A stretch of DNA of 56,957 nt from Pseudomonadota bacterium. GTDB taxonomy: Bacteria > Pseudomonadota > Alphaproteobacteria > GCA-2731375. Shown here piece after piece: positions 20,259 to 29,643 of the stretch. The position numbers were made by a program, and so were the translations under genes. Numbering within the stretch: the first letter of the stretch is position 1; every line of letters begins with the position of its first letter. The notes beneath the pieces are model-generated. The model saw nothing but the letters and a program-made list of their open reading frames with translations. It had not been told where the DNA came from and did no database searches. The stretch lies in NCBI GenBank assembly GCA_027623205.1, contig JAQBYC010000014.1, positions 1 to 56,957 on the forward strand. Reading direction: 5' to 3'.

Positions 20259-20916
20259 GGCCCAAGTGAAAAGGGGTCAATTGATTCTATTCGTCAAGGC
20301 GCCGCGGCTGGGCGCCGTTAAGACCCGGCTGGGCGCGGCCATTGGCGCGCTGGCGGCCTGGCGTTTCTACAACGGCATGTTGACCGGACTATGGCGTCGA
20401 CTGGGCCACGACGGCCGGTGGCAGACCGTGCTGGCCGTCAGTCCGGATCGAGGCGCTACCCGCTGGCCCATGAACCTGCATCGCCAACCTCAAGGCGGCG
20501 GCGATCTGGGCCGGCGCATGGCCAGGGCCATGCGGGCCCATAAAGGCCCCGTGATTCTGGTAGGTGGTGATATTCCAGATCTGGACAAGCGCCATATAGT
20601 ACAGGCGATGCAAGCGCTGAAACGGGCTGATGTCGTCTTCGGACCGGCCAGGGACGGCGGTTTCTGGCTGGTCGGCCTGCGTCGTAGTCAGTGGGCCGGA
20701 CGGCTGTTCCGCCAGGTGCGCTGGTCGGGGCCCCACGCCCTGGCCGATACCATGGCCAATCTGTCGACGGCAGCGCGGGTGGTGATGCTGGAAACCTTGT
20801 CGGATGTGGATACGCCGGCCGATTATCAGGCCTATCAAAACGCAGCCGCATTTTCGATAAACTCGAGGGTGGTCCGTTCAACGAAGATTGAAAACGCCGG
20901 CGCGGATCAATACTGA
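20251..20916 (+). CDS. TIGR04282/DUF2064 family nucleotidyltransferase-like glycosyltransferase
   Basis: A 221-residue protein of the DUF2064 fold, related to nucleotide-sugar transferases. FVKAPRLGAVKTRLGAAIG is the N-terminal signature, ILVGGDIPDLDKRHIVQAMQALKRADVVFGPARDGGFWLVGLR is the core motif, and VRWSGPHALADTMAN follows. It is nearly always paired with the TIGR04283 protein, as here, with an 8-bp overlap. The family name links it to arsenosugar synthesis, but the biochemical evidence for that is genomic association. The last 20 residues are unconserved. Confidence 0.83.
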   Translation: MDEAQVKRGQLILFVKAPRLGAVKTRLGAAIGALAAWRFYNGMLTGLWRRLGHDGRWQTVLAVSPDRGATRWPMNLHRQPQGGGDLGRRMARAMRAHKGPVILVGGDIPDLDKRHIVQAMQALKRADVVFGPARDGGFWLVGLRRSQWAGRLFRQVRWSGPHALADTMANLSTAARVVMLETLSDVDTPADYQAYQNAAAFSINSRVVRSTKIENAGADQY

Positions 20917-20922
20917 TCCGGT

Positions 20923-21468
20923 CTAGGCGTCCGTATGCACATGTTCCTGCAAACGGGGCAGCAGTTCAGCAAAATTACAGGGTCGGTAACGGATATCCAA
21001 TTGATCCTTGAGGATATGATCCCAACCATCCCGGCAAGCCCCCGGCGAGCCCGGCAAGGCAAACAAATAAGTGCCGCCCGCCACCCCAGCCGTGGCGCGG
21101 GACTGGATCGTCGAAGTGCCGATGAACTTGAAACTGATCTGGCGAAAAACCTCGCCGAACCCGGCGATCTCCTTTTCGTAGACCTGGGCGAAGGCCTCCG
21201 GCGTGACATCCCGGCCCGTGACGCCGGTCCCGCCTGTGGAAATGACCGCCTCTATCGCCGCATCCGCGATCCAGGACTTCAACTGCCCGACAATGGCGGG
21301 CACGTCGTCCTTGACGATGGCCCTGTCGGCCAGTTTGTGACCGGCCTTGGTAAGCCGCTCCACCAATATGTCCCCCGACCTGTCCTCGGCCAGGGAACGG
21401 CTGTCAGAGACCGTCAGAACAGCTATATTGATGGGGTGAAATGTAATATTTTCGTCAATTCCTGGCAT
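20923..21468 (-). CDS. moaB: Molybdenum cofactor biosynthesis protein B (MoaB/MogA family)
   Basis: Family members adenylylate molybdopterin before metal insertion. The 181-residue protein has the MoaB hallmarks: NIAVLTVSDSRSLAEDRSGDILVERL, the substrate motif STGGTGVTGRDVTPEAF, then FRQISFKFIGTSTIQSRATAGVAGGTYLFALPGSPGACRDGWDHIL. The ATG at 21468 gives MPGIDENITFHPIN and overlaps the lytic transglycosylase gene by 14 bp. It converges on the DUF2064 gene with 6 bp between stops. Confidence 0.92.
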   Translation of the reverse strand: MPGIDENITFHPINIAVLTVSDSRSLAEDRSGDILVERLTKAGHKLADRAIVKDDVPAIVGQLKSWIADAAIEAVISTGGTGVTGRDVTPEAFAQVYEKEIAGFGEVFRQISFKFIGTSTIQSRATAGVAGGTYLFALPGSPGACRDGWDHILKDQLDIRYRPCNFAELLPRLQEHVHTDA

Positions 21469-23329
21469 TGCGCACCACCGCCTCGGTTGTATTGTCCAAG
21501 TTGAAATAGATTGGCCAATGGCCGGTCGCCGCCGCATCCAGGGATGGGCTGTCCTCGCCAAAGCGTTCACGGTAAATCCAGAAATTGGTCAGCACCCGTT
21601 CGACGAACAAGCGGCTTTCACGCCAGGGGATACTTTCCACAAATAGCAGGGGGTCGCCATCGAACTTGGCAGTACGCAGCCATTTACGCAGGTTGCCGGG
21701 ACCTGCATTGTAGGCCACGGCCAAGCGGAACAGGTCGCCTTTTATCAAGTCATCCTGCAGTAAGTGTGCAATGTATTTCTGGCCCAGTTCCAGATTGAAC
21801 TCCGGGTCGTAAAGTTTCGACTTATTGCCCCGGCGCAAACTGCGGTCGCCAGCCACGAAAGACGCGGTGCGGGGCATCAGTTGCATCAGGCCGCGGGCGC
21901 CCATCGGACTTATGGCGCGGCTATCGAAGCCTGACTCCTGCCGCATAAAGGCAAACAAAAGGGCTCGGTCCATGGCGAAACCCTCCGCCGGCTGCCACGG
22001 TGGCAGGGGGAACAGCGCCTGATCATAAGGTCGGTCATCGCTGCCGCGCACCCCTTGGGCCATGCGCAACTGCGTCGCAGGCAGATCCAGTTTATGGGCC
22101 AGGGCCAGCAGGGCCGGACCGCTCAGGTGATCGCCGCCAAGGTAACAGCGGCGCAGTTCCCGTTCCGCCAGATCCACCTTGCCCACCTGGGCCAGGGCAA
22201 TGGCGCGGCGGGCGCCAGGGATGCCGTCAACCAGCATCAGGCCGTCGTGGGTCAAGGGCGGCGGTGTCCAGTGCAGATCCAGATCGACACCCAATTGCCG
22301 CGCCGCGATCAGACCATAAAATGTACGCGGATGCTCCGCCGCCAAACGCAACAAGGGGTTTACCCGATCGGGCCGCCGGTCGACCAGATAAGCCCGTGCT
22401 GCCCAGAACGCGCCAGCGGTGCGATTCCAAGTATCGGCCGTCGTGGAATAAGCCAGTGCCTCGAAATGCCGGGCGGCCAGATCGTTTTTTTGCAGGCGCC
22501 AGGCGGACAGGCCGGCAATCCAGTCGGCATTGGAGATATGGGCGCGGGAGCGGTCGCCGGCCGGGCCGGCCAGAGCCAGCGCCCGTTCGGCGTTGCCGAG
22601 ATAGAACCATCCAGCCGCGACCTGGCTCAACAAAGCATCCCGCTCCGCCACATCCAACAACCGGATGACGTCTTTGCCGGCCAAAAATGCCTCCGACTGG
22701 GTCAGAATTCCGCGCCGCACATTGTGATGAATTTTCCTGGCGATCTGGCGTGCGCGGTGGCGTTGCGCCGCGCTTCGCTTGCGGGGCGAACGATAATCCA
22801 GTGTCGGCGTCAAATCGGCATAGCCGCTCGCGGACTGGGGACCTACCGGCACCCGAGGGGCCCGGTAGTTTTTCGGCCTTCGCCGCTGGGCCAGCGCATA
22901 TACCCTGGCCGCCCCCGGATGATCGGCGTATTCGGCCAGCCAGTCCTTCAACTCCCGATAACGGGCGCGGTATTTCGTGGGATGCATCAAGCGCTGGTAC
23001 AACACGTGGCCCAACAACAGATCATCATCAAGAGTCCTGATCTGACGATCCGCCTCCGCCCACGCGCCCGCCTCCTGCAGGGCGAAAATTCGCCGGTAGA
23101 CCATGATGTCCGCCGGACTTAGAATTTTCAACGGGTTCACATCCCGGATTGGGTTTTCCGGCGTGATGGTGTGAGGTGGGACGACGGGCGTCTTCACGGT
23201 GCCGGTCTGCATAGACTTGGCCGCGGAAATCCCCGCTAGGCAAAACACCACGGCCAAACCAATGGCCCGCCTCAGCACGCGAAAACTCCAGGCAGAGCGT
23301 CGGTCATTATGATATTGGACCTCCGGCAT
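21455..23329 (-). CDS. Soluble lytic murein transglycosylase (Slt family)
   Basis: Cleaves the MurNAc-GlcNAc bond with anhydro-ring formation in the periplasm. The 624-residue protein starts with a basic stretch and a hydrophobic signal (LRRAIGLAVVFCLAGISAAKS). The middle is alpha-helical and resembles the superhelical doughnut domain (about 80-430). The SLT catalytic domain occupies about 455-600: E465 in RQESGFDSRAISPMGARGLMQLMP is the expected acid, then NLELGQKYIAHLL and AVAYNAGPGNLRKWL. The ATG at 23329 is preferred because the 22 extra upstream residues (Cys/Trp-rich) look like noise. The gene is followed by moaB. Confidence 0.92.
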   Translation of the reverse strand: MPEVQYHNDRRSAWSFRVLRRAIGLAVVFCLAGISAAKSMQTGTVKTPVVPPHTITPENPIRDVNPLKILSPADIMVYRRIFALQEAGAWAEADRQIRTLDDDLLLGHVLYQRLMHPTKYRARYRELKDWLAEYADHPGAARVYALAQRRRPKNYRAPRVPVGPQSASGYADLTPTLDYRSPRKRSAAQRHRARQIARKIHHNVRRGILTQSEAFLAGKDVIRLLDVAERDALLSQVAAGWFYLGNAERALALAGPAGDRSRAHISNADWIAGLSAWRLQKNDLAARHFEALAYSTTADTWNRTAGAFWAARAYLVDRRPDRVNPLLRLAAEHPRTFYGLIAARQLGVDLDLHWTPPPLTHDGLMLVDGIPGARRAIALAQVGKVDLAERELRRCYLGGDHLSGPALLALAHKLDLPATQLRMAQGVRGSDDRPYDQALFPLPPWQPAEGFAMDRALLFAFMRQESGFDSRAISPMGARGLMQLMPRTASFVAGDRSLRRGNKSKLYDPEFNLELGQKYIAHLLQDDLIKGDLFRLAVAYNAGPGNLRKWLRTAKFDGDPLLFVESIPWRESRLFVERVLTNFWIYRERFGEDSPSLDAAATGHWPIYFNLDNTTEAVVRNARN

Positions 23330-23433
23330 AGGGACCGAAAATAGCCCATCGGGCCAAACCCGGCAAGCCAGGCAATCCAGGCAGAGGCACCACATTCAAT
23401 GGTCGCAGGAAATTCAACCACCAAATATAGACG

Positions 23434-24291
23434 TCAAGTTATATCTTTTAGCCGCGCCTTGATGGCAAGAAGATCGATCCAGGCCAACCTTTTCAGCGCC
23501 GGTTGGCGCAAAAGGTAGGCGGGATGAAAGATCGGCATGGCGGGGCGAGCAGCTTCACCGGCGATGTTACTCACGCCTTCGGGTGGATACTCGAACCAGC
23601 GTCCGCGTATGCGCGTAATGCCGTCACTACGTTGCAATAGGATCGAGGCCGAAGTGCCGCCGACGAAGACCAGTATACGGGGGGCCACCAACTCTATATG
23701 CCGGCGAATGAAAGGCAGACACATGGTGGTCTCTTCGACCGTTGGCTTGCGGTTGCCCGGCGGTCGCCAAGCGAGCATATTGGTAATATAGACGCTGCCG
23801 CGATCCAGCCCGATCGAGGCCAACATACGGTCAAGCAGTTGCCCCGAAACCCCGACAAAGGGTAGCCCTTGGCGATCCTCGTCGGCACCGGGGGCTTCCC
23901 CGATCAGCATGATCCTGGCGGCTGGATTGCCAGTGCCGAAGACAGTATTGGCGGCGGTCTTTTTCAGTGGGCATAGATCAAAATTTTCCATGACCTGCCG
24001 CAAGGCAGGCAAATCAGCGGCCCCCGCTGCCAGGGCGCGGGCCGTTGCCTCGGCCTCGGTCCGCGGCGGCATAGGTATTGCGGCGGGCGTGGCGCCGGGG
24101 CCAACAGCTGGTCGGCCAGGCGCCAGCGATAGTGCTGACGATGGCGCCGCCGCACGAACCCCCGCCGCCAGTGCGGCCGGTGCCGTTTGACTTTCAGCGA
24201 AGCGATCGACGGGCGTCGTGCCGATGACCTCGTCCACGCCAGAATCAATATAGAAGTTCAGCGCGGCCAAATGATTCGCTATATGCTCCAT
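23434..24291 (-). CDS. Uracil-DNA glycosylase, type 4-like, with incomplete Fe-S cysteines
   Basis: Removes uracil from DNA. The 285-residue protein has an Ala/Pro-rich N-terminal extension to about 95, then the type-4 core: [17 protein letters not shown] at 131-147 (uracil-binding and water-activating region), RPPGNR at 176-181 and HPAYLL at 256-261. Classical type-4 enzymes hold a [4Fe-4S] cluster with four Cys; here only C107 (in LCPLKK) and C191 (in MCLPFI) are in place. Trp175 stands where the KCRPPGNR Cys should be, and the first Cys of the N-terminal pair is also absent. Such variants are common in alphaproteobacteria by my recollection. Divergent from ETF-QO. Confidence 0.87.
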   Translation of the reverse strand: MEHIANHLAALNFYIDSGVDEVIGTTPVDRFAESQTAPAALAAGVRAAAPSSALSLAPGRPAVGPGATPAAIPMPPRTEAEATARALAAGAADLPALRQVMENFDLCPLKKTAANTVFGTGNPAARIMLIGEAPGADEDRQGLPFVGVSGQLLDRMLASIGLDRGSVYITNMLAWRPPGNRKPTVEETTMCLPFIRRHIELVAPRILVFVGGTSASILLQRSDGITRIRGRWFEYPPEGVSNIAGEAARPAMPIFHPAYLLRQPALKRLAWIDLLAIKARLKDIT

Positions 24292-24438
24292 GGCTAGAAT
24301 TTAGCACGGCTTGGCAATATGAAACAGCACCCTCGGCCCGCACGCTTCAAGCGGTCCATAGCGGGACCATTGACCCGCCGGTTGGTTCGGCGGCATAACG
24401 GGCCATATTGACATGCTGGTTCGGTAAGGATGGGTGCG

Positions 24439-26103
24439 ATGGAACGCGAATCGATGGAAGTGGATGTGCTGATCGTCGGCGCCGGACCGGCGGGGCTGTC
24501 TGCAGCGATCCGGCTGATGCAAATGGCCGACGAGGCTGGCGTCGAGCTCTCGGTTTGCGTACTTGAAAAAGGTTCCGAAGTCGGTGCACATATCTTGTCG
24601 GGCGCGGTGATGGAGCCGCGGGCGCTGAGCGAGTTGATCCCTGATTGGGCTGAACGCGGCGCGCCTCTGAACGTTCCAGTGACAGACGAAAAGTTCATGT
24701 TTCTAACGGCCGCTAATTCGATTCCCCTGCCAAACCTCGTGTTGCCCAAGGCAACTCATAACAAGGGTAACTACATCATCTCGCTGGGCAACGTCTGCCG
24801 CTGGCTGGCAGAGCAGGCGGAGGCGATGGGAGTTGAGATTTTTCCGGGCTTTGCCGCCTCGGAGCTATTGTTTCATGACGACGGCCGGGTCAAGGGTGCG
24901 ATCACCGGGATCATGGGCATCAATGCACAGGGAGCGCAAAAGCCGACCTTTGAGGCGGGCATGGAACTACACGCGAAATACACTCTATTCGGCGAAGGTT
25001 GCCGGGGCTCGTTGTCGCAACAATTGCTGAAACGCTTTGAACTGGACAAGGATTGTCAGCCTCAGACATATGGTATCGGGCTGAAGGAACTTTGGGAAGT
25101 TCCCGACGAAGTGCACCGTGAAGGCTTGGTGATGCATACGGCCGGTTGGCCAATGGACAACGCCACCTATGGCGGATCATTCCTGTATCATCTGGATAAC
25201 AACCAAGTGGCCATCGGCTTCGTCATCGCCCTGGATTACCAGAATCCCTATTTGTCGCCGTTCGACGAGTTCCAACGCTACAAAACCCATCCCGACATCA
25301 GCAGCCACCTGAAAGGGGGCAAGCGTATCGCCTATGGCGCCAGGGCCTTGAACGAAGGCGGCTTGCAATCCATACCCGGCCTCGTGTTTCCCGGCGGCGC
25401 CCTGATCGGCTGTGGCGCCGGTTTTTTGAACGTGCCGAAAATCAAGGGCAGCCACAACGCCATCAAGACCGGCATGTTGGCGGCCGAAGCAGCCTTCGAG
25501 GCGATTCAAACAGCGAACGCCGCCGGTGAAGCGCTGCCCCGACCGGTGTTGGAAAGCTATCCGGCCGCGCTACGCGAATCCTGGGTCTGGCGGGAATTGA
25601 CTGCCGCCCGCAACTTCCGTCCGGCATTTGCCAAGTGGGGCCTGATTGGCGGCACGCTTTACAACGGTGTCGATCAGTTCCTTGGCGGCCATGTCGGCTG
25701 GACCTTGAACAATCCGCATCGAGATCACGAAAGCCTTAAATTAAAGGAACAATGCCAGACCATCGATTATCCCAAACCCGATGGAGTCTACAGTTTCGAC
25801 AAATTATCCTCGGTTTTTATTTCCAACACCAACCATGAAGAAGATCAGCCGGTGCATCTGCGTCTGGCCGATACAAACGTGCCGGTGGACCATAATCTGG
25901 CTCTTTATGATGCACCGGAACAGCGCTATTGTCCCGCCGGCGTTTACGAAATCCTGACTGATGACGATGGCGGAAATGCACGGCTGCAAATTAGCGCGCA
26001 GAATTGCCTGCATTGCAAAACCTGTGACATCAAGGATCCAACACAGAATATTACCTGGACAGTACCGGAGGGAACGGGTGGCCCGAATTATCCAAATATG
26101 TAG
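24439..26103 (+). CDS. Electron transfer flavoprotein-ubiquinone oxidoreductase
   Basis: Passes electrons from reduced ETF, loaded by acyl-CoA dehydrogenases, to ubiquinone at the inner membrane. The 554-residue protein begins MERESMEVDVLIVGAGPAGLSAAIRL, the FAD-binding fold. The middle has GLKELWEVPDEVHREGLVMHTAGWPMDNATYGGSFLYH and GCGAGFLNVPKIKGSHNAIKTGMLAAEAAFE. The C-terminus carries the single [4Fe-4S] cluster, with Cys in RYCPAGVYE and CLHCKTCDIKDPTQNITW. The ATG at 24439 matches the family; one at 24430 adds three residues. A TPR lipoprotein gene begins inside its last codons, implying co-translation. It fits the acyl-CoA genes elsewhere in the window. Confidence 0.95.
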   Translation: MERESMEVDVLIVGAGPAGLSAAIRLMQMADEAGVELSVCVLEKGSEVGAHILSGAVMEPRALSELIPDWAERGAPLNVPVTDEKFMFLTAANSIPLPNLVLPKATHNKGNYIISLGNVCRWLAEQAEAMGVEIFPGFAASELLFHDDGRVKGAITGIMGINAQGAQKPTFEAGMELHAKYTLFGEGCRGSLSQQLLKRFELDKDCQPQTYGIGLKELWEVPDEVHREGLVMHTAGWPMDNATYGGSFLYHLDNNQVAIGFVIALDYQNPYLSPFDEFQRYKTHPDISSHLKGGKRIAYGARALNEGGLQSIPGLVFPGGALIGCGAGFLNVPKIKGSHNAIKTGMLAAEAAFEAIQTANAAGEALPRPVLESYPAALRESWVWRELTAARNFRPAFAKWGLIGGTLYNGVDQFLGGHVGWTLNNPHRDHESLKLKEQCQTIDYPKPDGVYSFDKLSSVFISNTNHEEDQPVHLRLADTNVPVDHNLALYDAPEQRYCPAGVYEILTDDDGGNARLQISAQNCLHCKTCDIKDPTQNITWTVPEGTGGPNYPNM

Positions 26104-27865
26104 CCCGTTACCTCCCATTGCGGCATTGTTGGCGGCGGCCGCGCTAGTATTGCCGCTGTTGTCGGGTTGCGCCAATTCCAGGTCCGAGGAAAATGCTTCG
26201 GCGACGGCAGCAACTGCCCGGACACCGGCGCACAACTCACCGTTGGGGCATTATCTGTCGGCGCGGCTGGCCCGCAACGAACAGGATACGGCCCGTGCAG
26301 CGGACTTTTACAAAGTCGCACTTGCCGCCGATCCCGACAATCAGGTTCTGTTGCAAAAAACCATGGTTACGATGCTGGCCGAAGGGCGCGTACGGCCAGC
26401 CATCGAATTGGCGAAACGCCGGATCGTCCACCAGGATGATGCCGCAATGGCGCGATTGATATTGGCTACGGATGCCATTCGCACCGGCGATCCATCGACG
26501 GCACGCCGGCACCTGCTACGTGCATCGCGGGCGGATTACATGTCGTTGTTAGGGCCGATGCTGTTGGCCTGGGTAGAGGCCGGGGACGATCAATACAACA
26601 CGGCCATAAAGACGATTGATCAACTCAGCGGCCGGGCCGTCTTCACACCGTTTCGCGCCTATCATACCGCCCTCATCAGTGATTTTGCCGGTCATGACGA
26701 GGCCGCCGCGGCGGCCTTCGCGGAAACCCTGCAAAGCAACGCCCAGCGGGTCACCAGGGTAACCCAGCACTATGGCGGATTTTTGAGCCGTAGCGGCCGA
26801 CAGGATCAGGCCCTGGCGCTATTCGATGCCTTCCTGGCACAAAATCCCGGTAATCCGCTGATTGGCCATGCCCGCGACCAATTGCGCTTGGGCATGGCCA
26901 TACCACCGCCCATCAATTCAGTGGCCGAAGGCCTGGCAGAGGCCTTTTTATCGGCCGGCTTCGCCATTACCGGCGCGCGCGGGCGTGAAACAGCAAGGAT
27001 TTATTCCCATCTTGCCCTGCTTCTACGACCTGACCTCGACGCGGCACGCATGCTCCTGGCCGAAGTTCTAGAAGGCCAAGAACGGTTTGCAGACGCCATC
27101 GCGGTCTATGGGCAAATTGCGGAGAATTCTTCCTTTCATTGGAACGCCCGCATTCGCACAGCCGCCAACATGAATAGTCTGGACCGGATTGATGATACGA
27201 TCGCTTTGCTGCGCAGCATGGCAAAGGAACGTCCAGACGATACTTCGGCGCTCATTACGGTGGCTAGAATCTTACGGTCCCAAGACCGATTTGACGACGC
27301 GATCACTGCTTTTGCAGAGATTTTTGCGCGAATAGGCACCCTGGAACCGCAGCATTGGAGCCTCCTGTATGAACGGGGTATCGCCTTCGAGCGATCAAAA
27401 CGATGGGCCGCCGCTGAAGCGGACTTCCTGAAAGCGTTGGAATTCAGACCTGACGAGCCCAGGGTACTGAACTATTTAGGCTACTCCTGGATTGATCAGG
27501 GCCTCAATCTGAACCGTGCCCGCGGCATGATAGAAAAGGCTGTTTCGAAGCGGCCAAACGACGGCTACGTGGTGGATAGTCTGGGCTGGGCATATTATCG
27601 TCTGGGTCAATATGACGAAGCCGTCAAACATCTGGAGCGGGCGGTGGAGTTGCGGCCCCAGGACCCAATTATAAATGATCATCTGGGCGATGCCTATTGG
27701 CGCGCCGGACGTCGGCTTGAAGCGCGTTTCCAATGGAACCATGCGATTGCCCTTGGCGCCGAGGAAGAATTAGTTCCTGGTATCCGGGCCAAGCAAAGCA
27801 AAGGCCTGGGCCAACCCGAAGCGCTGGACTCGGACAAGAGAAAAAAAAGCGGAAACGGTGGCTGA
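26078..27865 (+). CDS. TPR-repeat lipoprotein
   Basis: About 595 residues starting at a GTG whose upstream GGAGGGAAC (26068-26076) is a good ribosome binding site. The N-terminus is a lipoprotein signal peptide: hydrophobic PPIAALLAAAALVLPLL then the lipobox LLSGC. At least ten tetratricopeptide units run through the rest, e.g. LGHYLSARLARNEQDTARAADFYKVALAADP and ERGIAFERSKRWAAAEADFLKALEFRPDEP. TPR proteins of this kind often act in outer-membrane or cell-envelope assembly; the partner is unknown. It overlaps ETF-QO by 26 bp and ispE by 8 bp. ETF-QO, TPR lipoprotein and ispE together form a conserved alphaproteobacterial run. Confidence 0.85.
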   Translation: MARIIQICSPLPPIAALLAAAALVLPLLSGCANSRSEENASATAATARTPAHNSPLGHYLSARLARNEQDTARAADFYKVALAADPDNQVLLQKTMVTMLAEGRVRPAIELAKRRIVHQDDAAMARLILATDAIRTGDPSTARRHLLRASRADYMSLLGPMLLAWVEAGDDQYNTAIKTIDQLSGRAVFTPFRAYHTALISDFAGHDEAAAAAFAETLQSNAQRVTRVTQHYGGFLSRSGRQDQALALFDAFLAQNPGNPLIGHARDQLRLGMAIPPPINSVAEGLAEAFLSAGFAITGARGRETARIYSHLALLLRPDLDAARMLLAEVLEGQERFADAIAVYGQIAENSSFHWNARIRTAANMNSLDRIDDTIALLRSMAKERPDDTSALITVARILRSQDRFDDAITAFAEIFARIGTLEPQHWSLLYERGIAFERSKRWAAAEADFLKALEFRPDEPRVLNYLGYSWIDQGLNLNRARGMIEKAVSKRPNDGYVVDSLGWAYYRLGQYDEAVKHLERAVELRPQDPIINDHLGDAYWRAGRRLEARFQWNHAIALGAEEELVPGIRAKQSKGLGQPEALDSDKRKKSGNGG

Positions 27866-28757
27866 ACCGCCTACATTGCTGGCGATGTCAGGCGATCGCA
27901 GGCACTGGTTGGCGCGCGCAAAAATTAATCTTTATCTGCATGTCAGCGGGAAGCGGGCGGACGGCTATCATTGCCTGGACAGCCTGATTGTTTTCGCCAG
28001 CCTGGGTGACACCATCGACGTCGAGGCAAGCGACGATTTGGCGCTGACCATAGAGGGACCCTTCGCCGCCGGACTGCCCGTGGATCAGAACAACCTGATA
28101 TTGCAGGCAGCGATGTCACTGGCACAGGCCGCGGGTATCCGGCCACGGGCCCGGATCAAATTGCGCAAGACTTTGCCGGTCGCAGCGGGCCTGGGTGGCG
28201 GCTCGGCTGACGCGGCGGCGACCCTGCTGGCATTGCGGGCGCTGTGGCGGTTGTCCATCGACGATGTCGTGCTGCATAGGCTGGCTGCCGGCCTGGGTGC
28301 CGATGTTCCGGTCTGCCTAACGGACCGGCCCAGCCTGGTTGGTGGTATCGGCCATGAAGTGCGGCCGGCGCCGCCGCTGCCGCCATTCGCATTGCTTTTG
28401 GTCAACCCTGGACAAGCCGTGTCGACGGCCGCGGCATTCGAAGGACTGCCGGATACCTTTAGGTCCAGCCGGCCTTGGCGGGAACACACCGATCGGACCG
28501 CGGCACTGGCGCAGGCATTGGCTGAACGGCGCAATGACCTGGAGCCCGCGGCCCGTCGACTGGCCCCCGTAATCGGCGAAGTCATCGAAGCCGTGGCGGC
28601 CCTGCCCCACTGCCGGCTGGCACGGATGTCCGGTTCCGGAGCGACCTGTTTTGGCCTTTTCGATAATTTGGCCCAGGCCCAATCGGCCGCCGGCACATTG
28701 GCCGCCGCTCGGACCAGTTGGTGGGTGCAAGCCAGCGGGATCGAGAGGCTGGGATAG
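27858..28757 (+). CDS. ispE: 4-diphosphocytidyl-2-C-methyl-D-erythritol kinase
   Basis: Phosphorylates CDP-ME in the MEP isoprenoid pathway. The 299-residue protein has the GHMP kinase signs: RAKINLYLHVSGKRADGYHCLDSLIVF, the ATP loop VAAGLGGGSADAAATLLALRAL, and the C-terminal ARMSGSGATCFGLF. A GTG at 27858 overlaps the TPR gene stop; the ATG at 27885 (MSGDRRHW) is a shorter alternative. Length is usual. The following hydrolase gene starts 14 bp after its stop. Confidence 0.93.
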   Translation: MAEPPTLLAMSGDRRHWLARAKINLYLHVSGKRADGYHCLDSLIVFASLGDTIDVEASDDLALTIEGPFAAGLPVDQNNLILQAAMSLAQAAGIRPRARIKLRKTLPVAAGLGGGSADAAATLLALRALWRLSIDDVVLHRLAAGLGADVPVCLTDRPSLVGGIGHEVRPAPPLPPFALLLVNPGQAVSTAAAFEGLPDTFRSSRPWREHTDRTAALAQALAERRNDLEPAARRLAPVIGEVIEAVAALPHCRLARMSGSGATCFGLFDNLAQAQSAAGTLAAARTSWWVQASGIERLG

Positions 28758-28771
28758 TGCGGCTGTGGGAG

Positions 28772-29611
28772 ATGGATTTCGGCGGGTTCCGAGTGCCGGG
28801 TATTTTTGTGCTGATCCTGCTGTTGCCAACTGCCTGTGAAAGCGAATCGTGGAACCGCAGCGAGCTGTTGAACCCCTCCATTCTGACCGAGGGCGACAGT
28901 GATATCGCCCGGACCTTTGACCAAGCAACGGTCCTTCTGCCCCGGCAGAAAGGCCTGGAGCCGCTGGCTGGAAAGTTATCCGACGAGGCCCTGCGCGATC
29001 ATCTTGTCAATTTACCCTCATCCGAGCATTATCCGACGATACTTTATATGCATGGCTGCAATGGCCAAGGGCGTCTGGGACCGTTGCAGGCCTTCGCCAA
29101 GGCCGGTTTCGCTGTTATCGCGCCTAACAGTTTCGCCAGGCGCTTTCGCCCTCTGCAATGCAGCCCATCGGAACGCACGGGCGGGCGCAATATCTTCGTC
29201 TTCGATTTCCGCCTGGTCGAAATCAGTTATGCGCTGCAACGCATGGCCGCGCTGCCCTGGGTCGACAACGACCGCCTGTATCTGATCGGCACCAGCGAAG
29301 GTGGCGTCGCAGCGGCCCTTTATCGGGGCGAAGAATTCAGAGCCCGCATCATTGCCCAATGGACCTGCCACGGGGCGCCCTTCATTCGCGGACTGGCGGC
29401 ACCGAAAGGGGAACCGGTATTGGCAATCGTGCGAAGCAACGACCCCTGGTACCAACCCGAGAGTACGGCCGGGCAGCTAGGTGATTGCGGCGCATTCTTC
29501 AAATCGCCAGAGCGCTCCCGCTCGCTGGTCATTGATAGCGGCGTGGCACATGATGTCTGGGGCCATTCCGGCGCGATGCAGGCCGCGCTGGATTTTCTGC
29601 GCCAGAAATGA
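28772..29611 (+). CDS. Exported dienelactone-hydrolase-like alpha/beta hydrolase
   Basis: About 279 residues with an N-terminal hydrophobic segment (VPGIFVLILLLPTACES) that is probably a signal peptide, perhaps lipoprotein, since TAC could be the lipobox with Cys at +1. The hydrolase core shows ILYMHGCNGQGRLGPLQAFAKAGFAVIAP for the oxyanion side and LIGTSEGGVAAALYRG, whose Ser in GTSEGG is the nucleophile. VLAIVRSNDPWYQ and DSGVAHDVWGHSGAMQAALDFL supply the other triad residues. The substrate is unknown. The ATG at 28772 is preferred; it lies 14 bp after ispE, and the two are probably one transcript. Confidence 0.75.
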   Translation: MDFGGFRVPGIFVLILLLPTACESESWNRSELLNPSILTEGDSDIARTFDQATVLLPRQKGLEPLAGKLSDEALRDHLVNLPSSEHYPTILYMHGCNGQGRLGPLQAFAKAGFAVIAPNSFARRFRPLQCSPSERTGGRNIFVFDFRLVEISYALQRMAALPWVDNDRLYLIGTSEGGVAAALYRGEEFRARIIAQWTCHGAPFIRGLAAPKGEPVLAIVRSNDPWYQPESTAGQLGDCGAFFKSPERSRSLVIDSGVAHDVWGHSGAMQAALDFLRQK

Positions 29612-29643
29612 GATCAGCCCGCCGGCATACCGACGGCCGCAGC

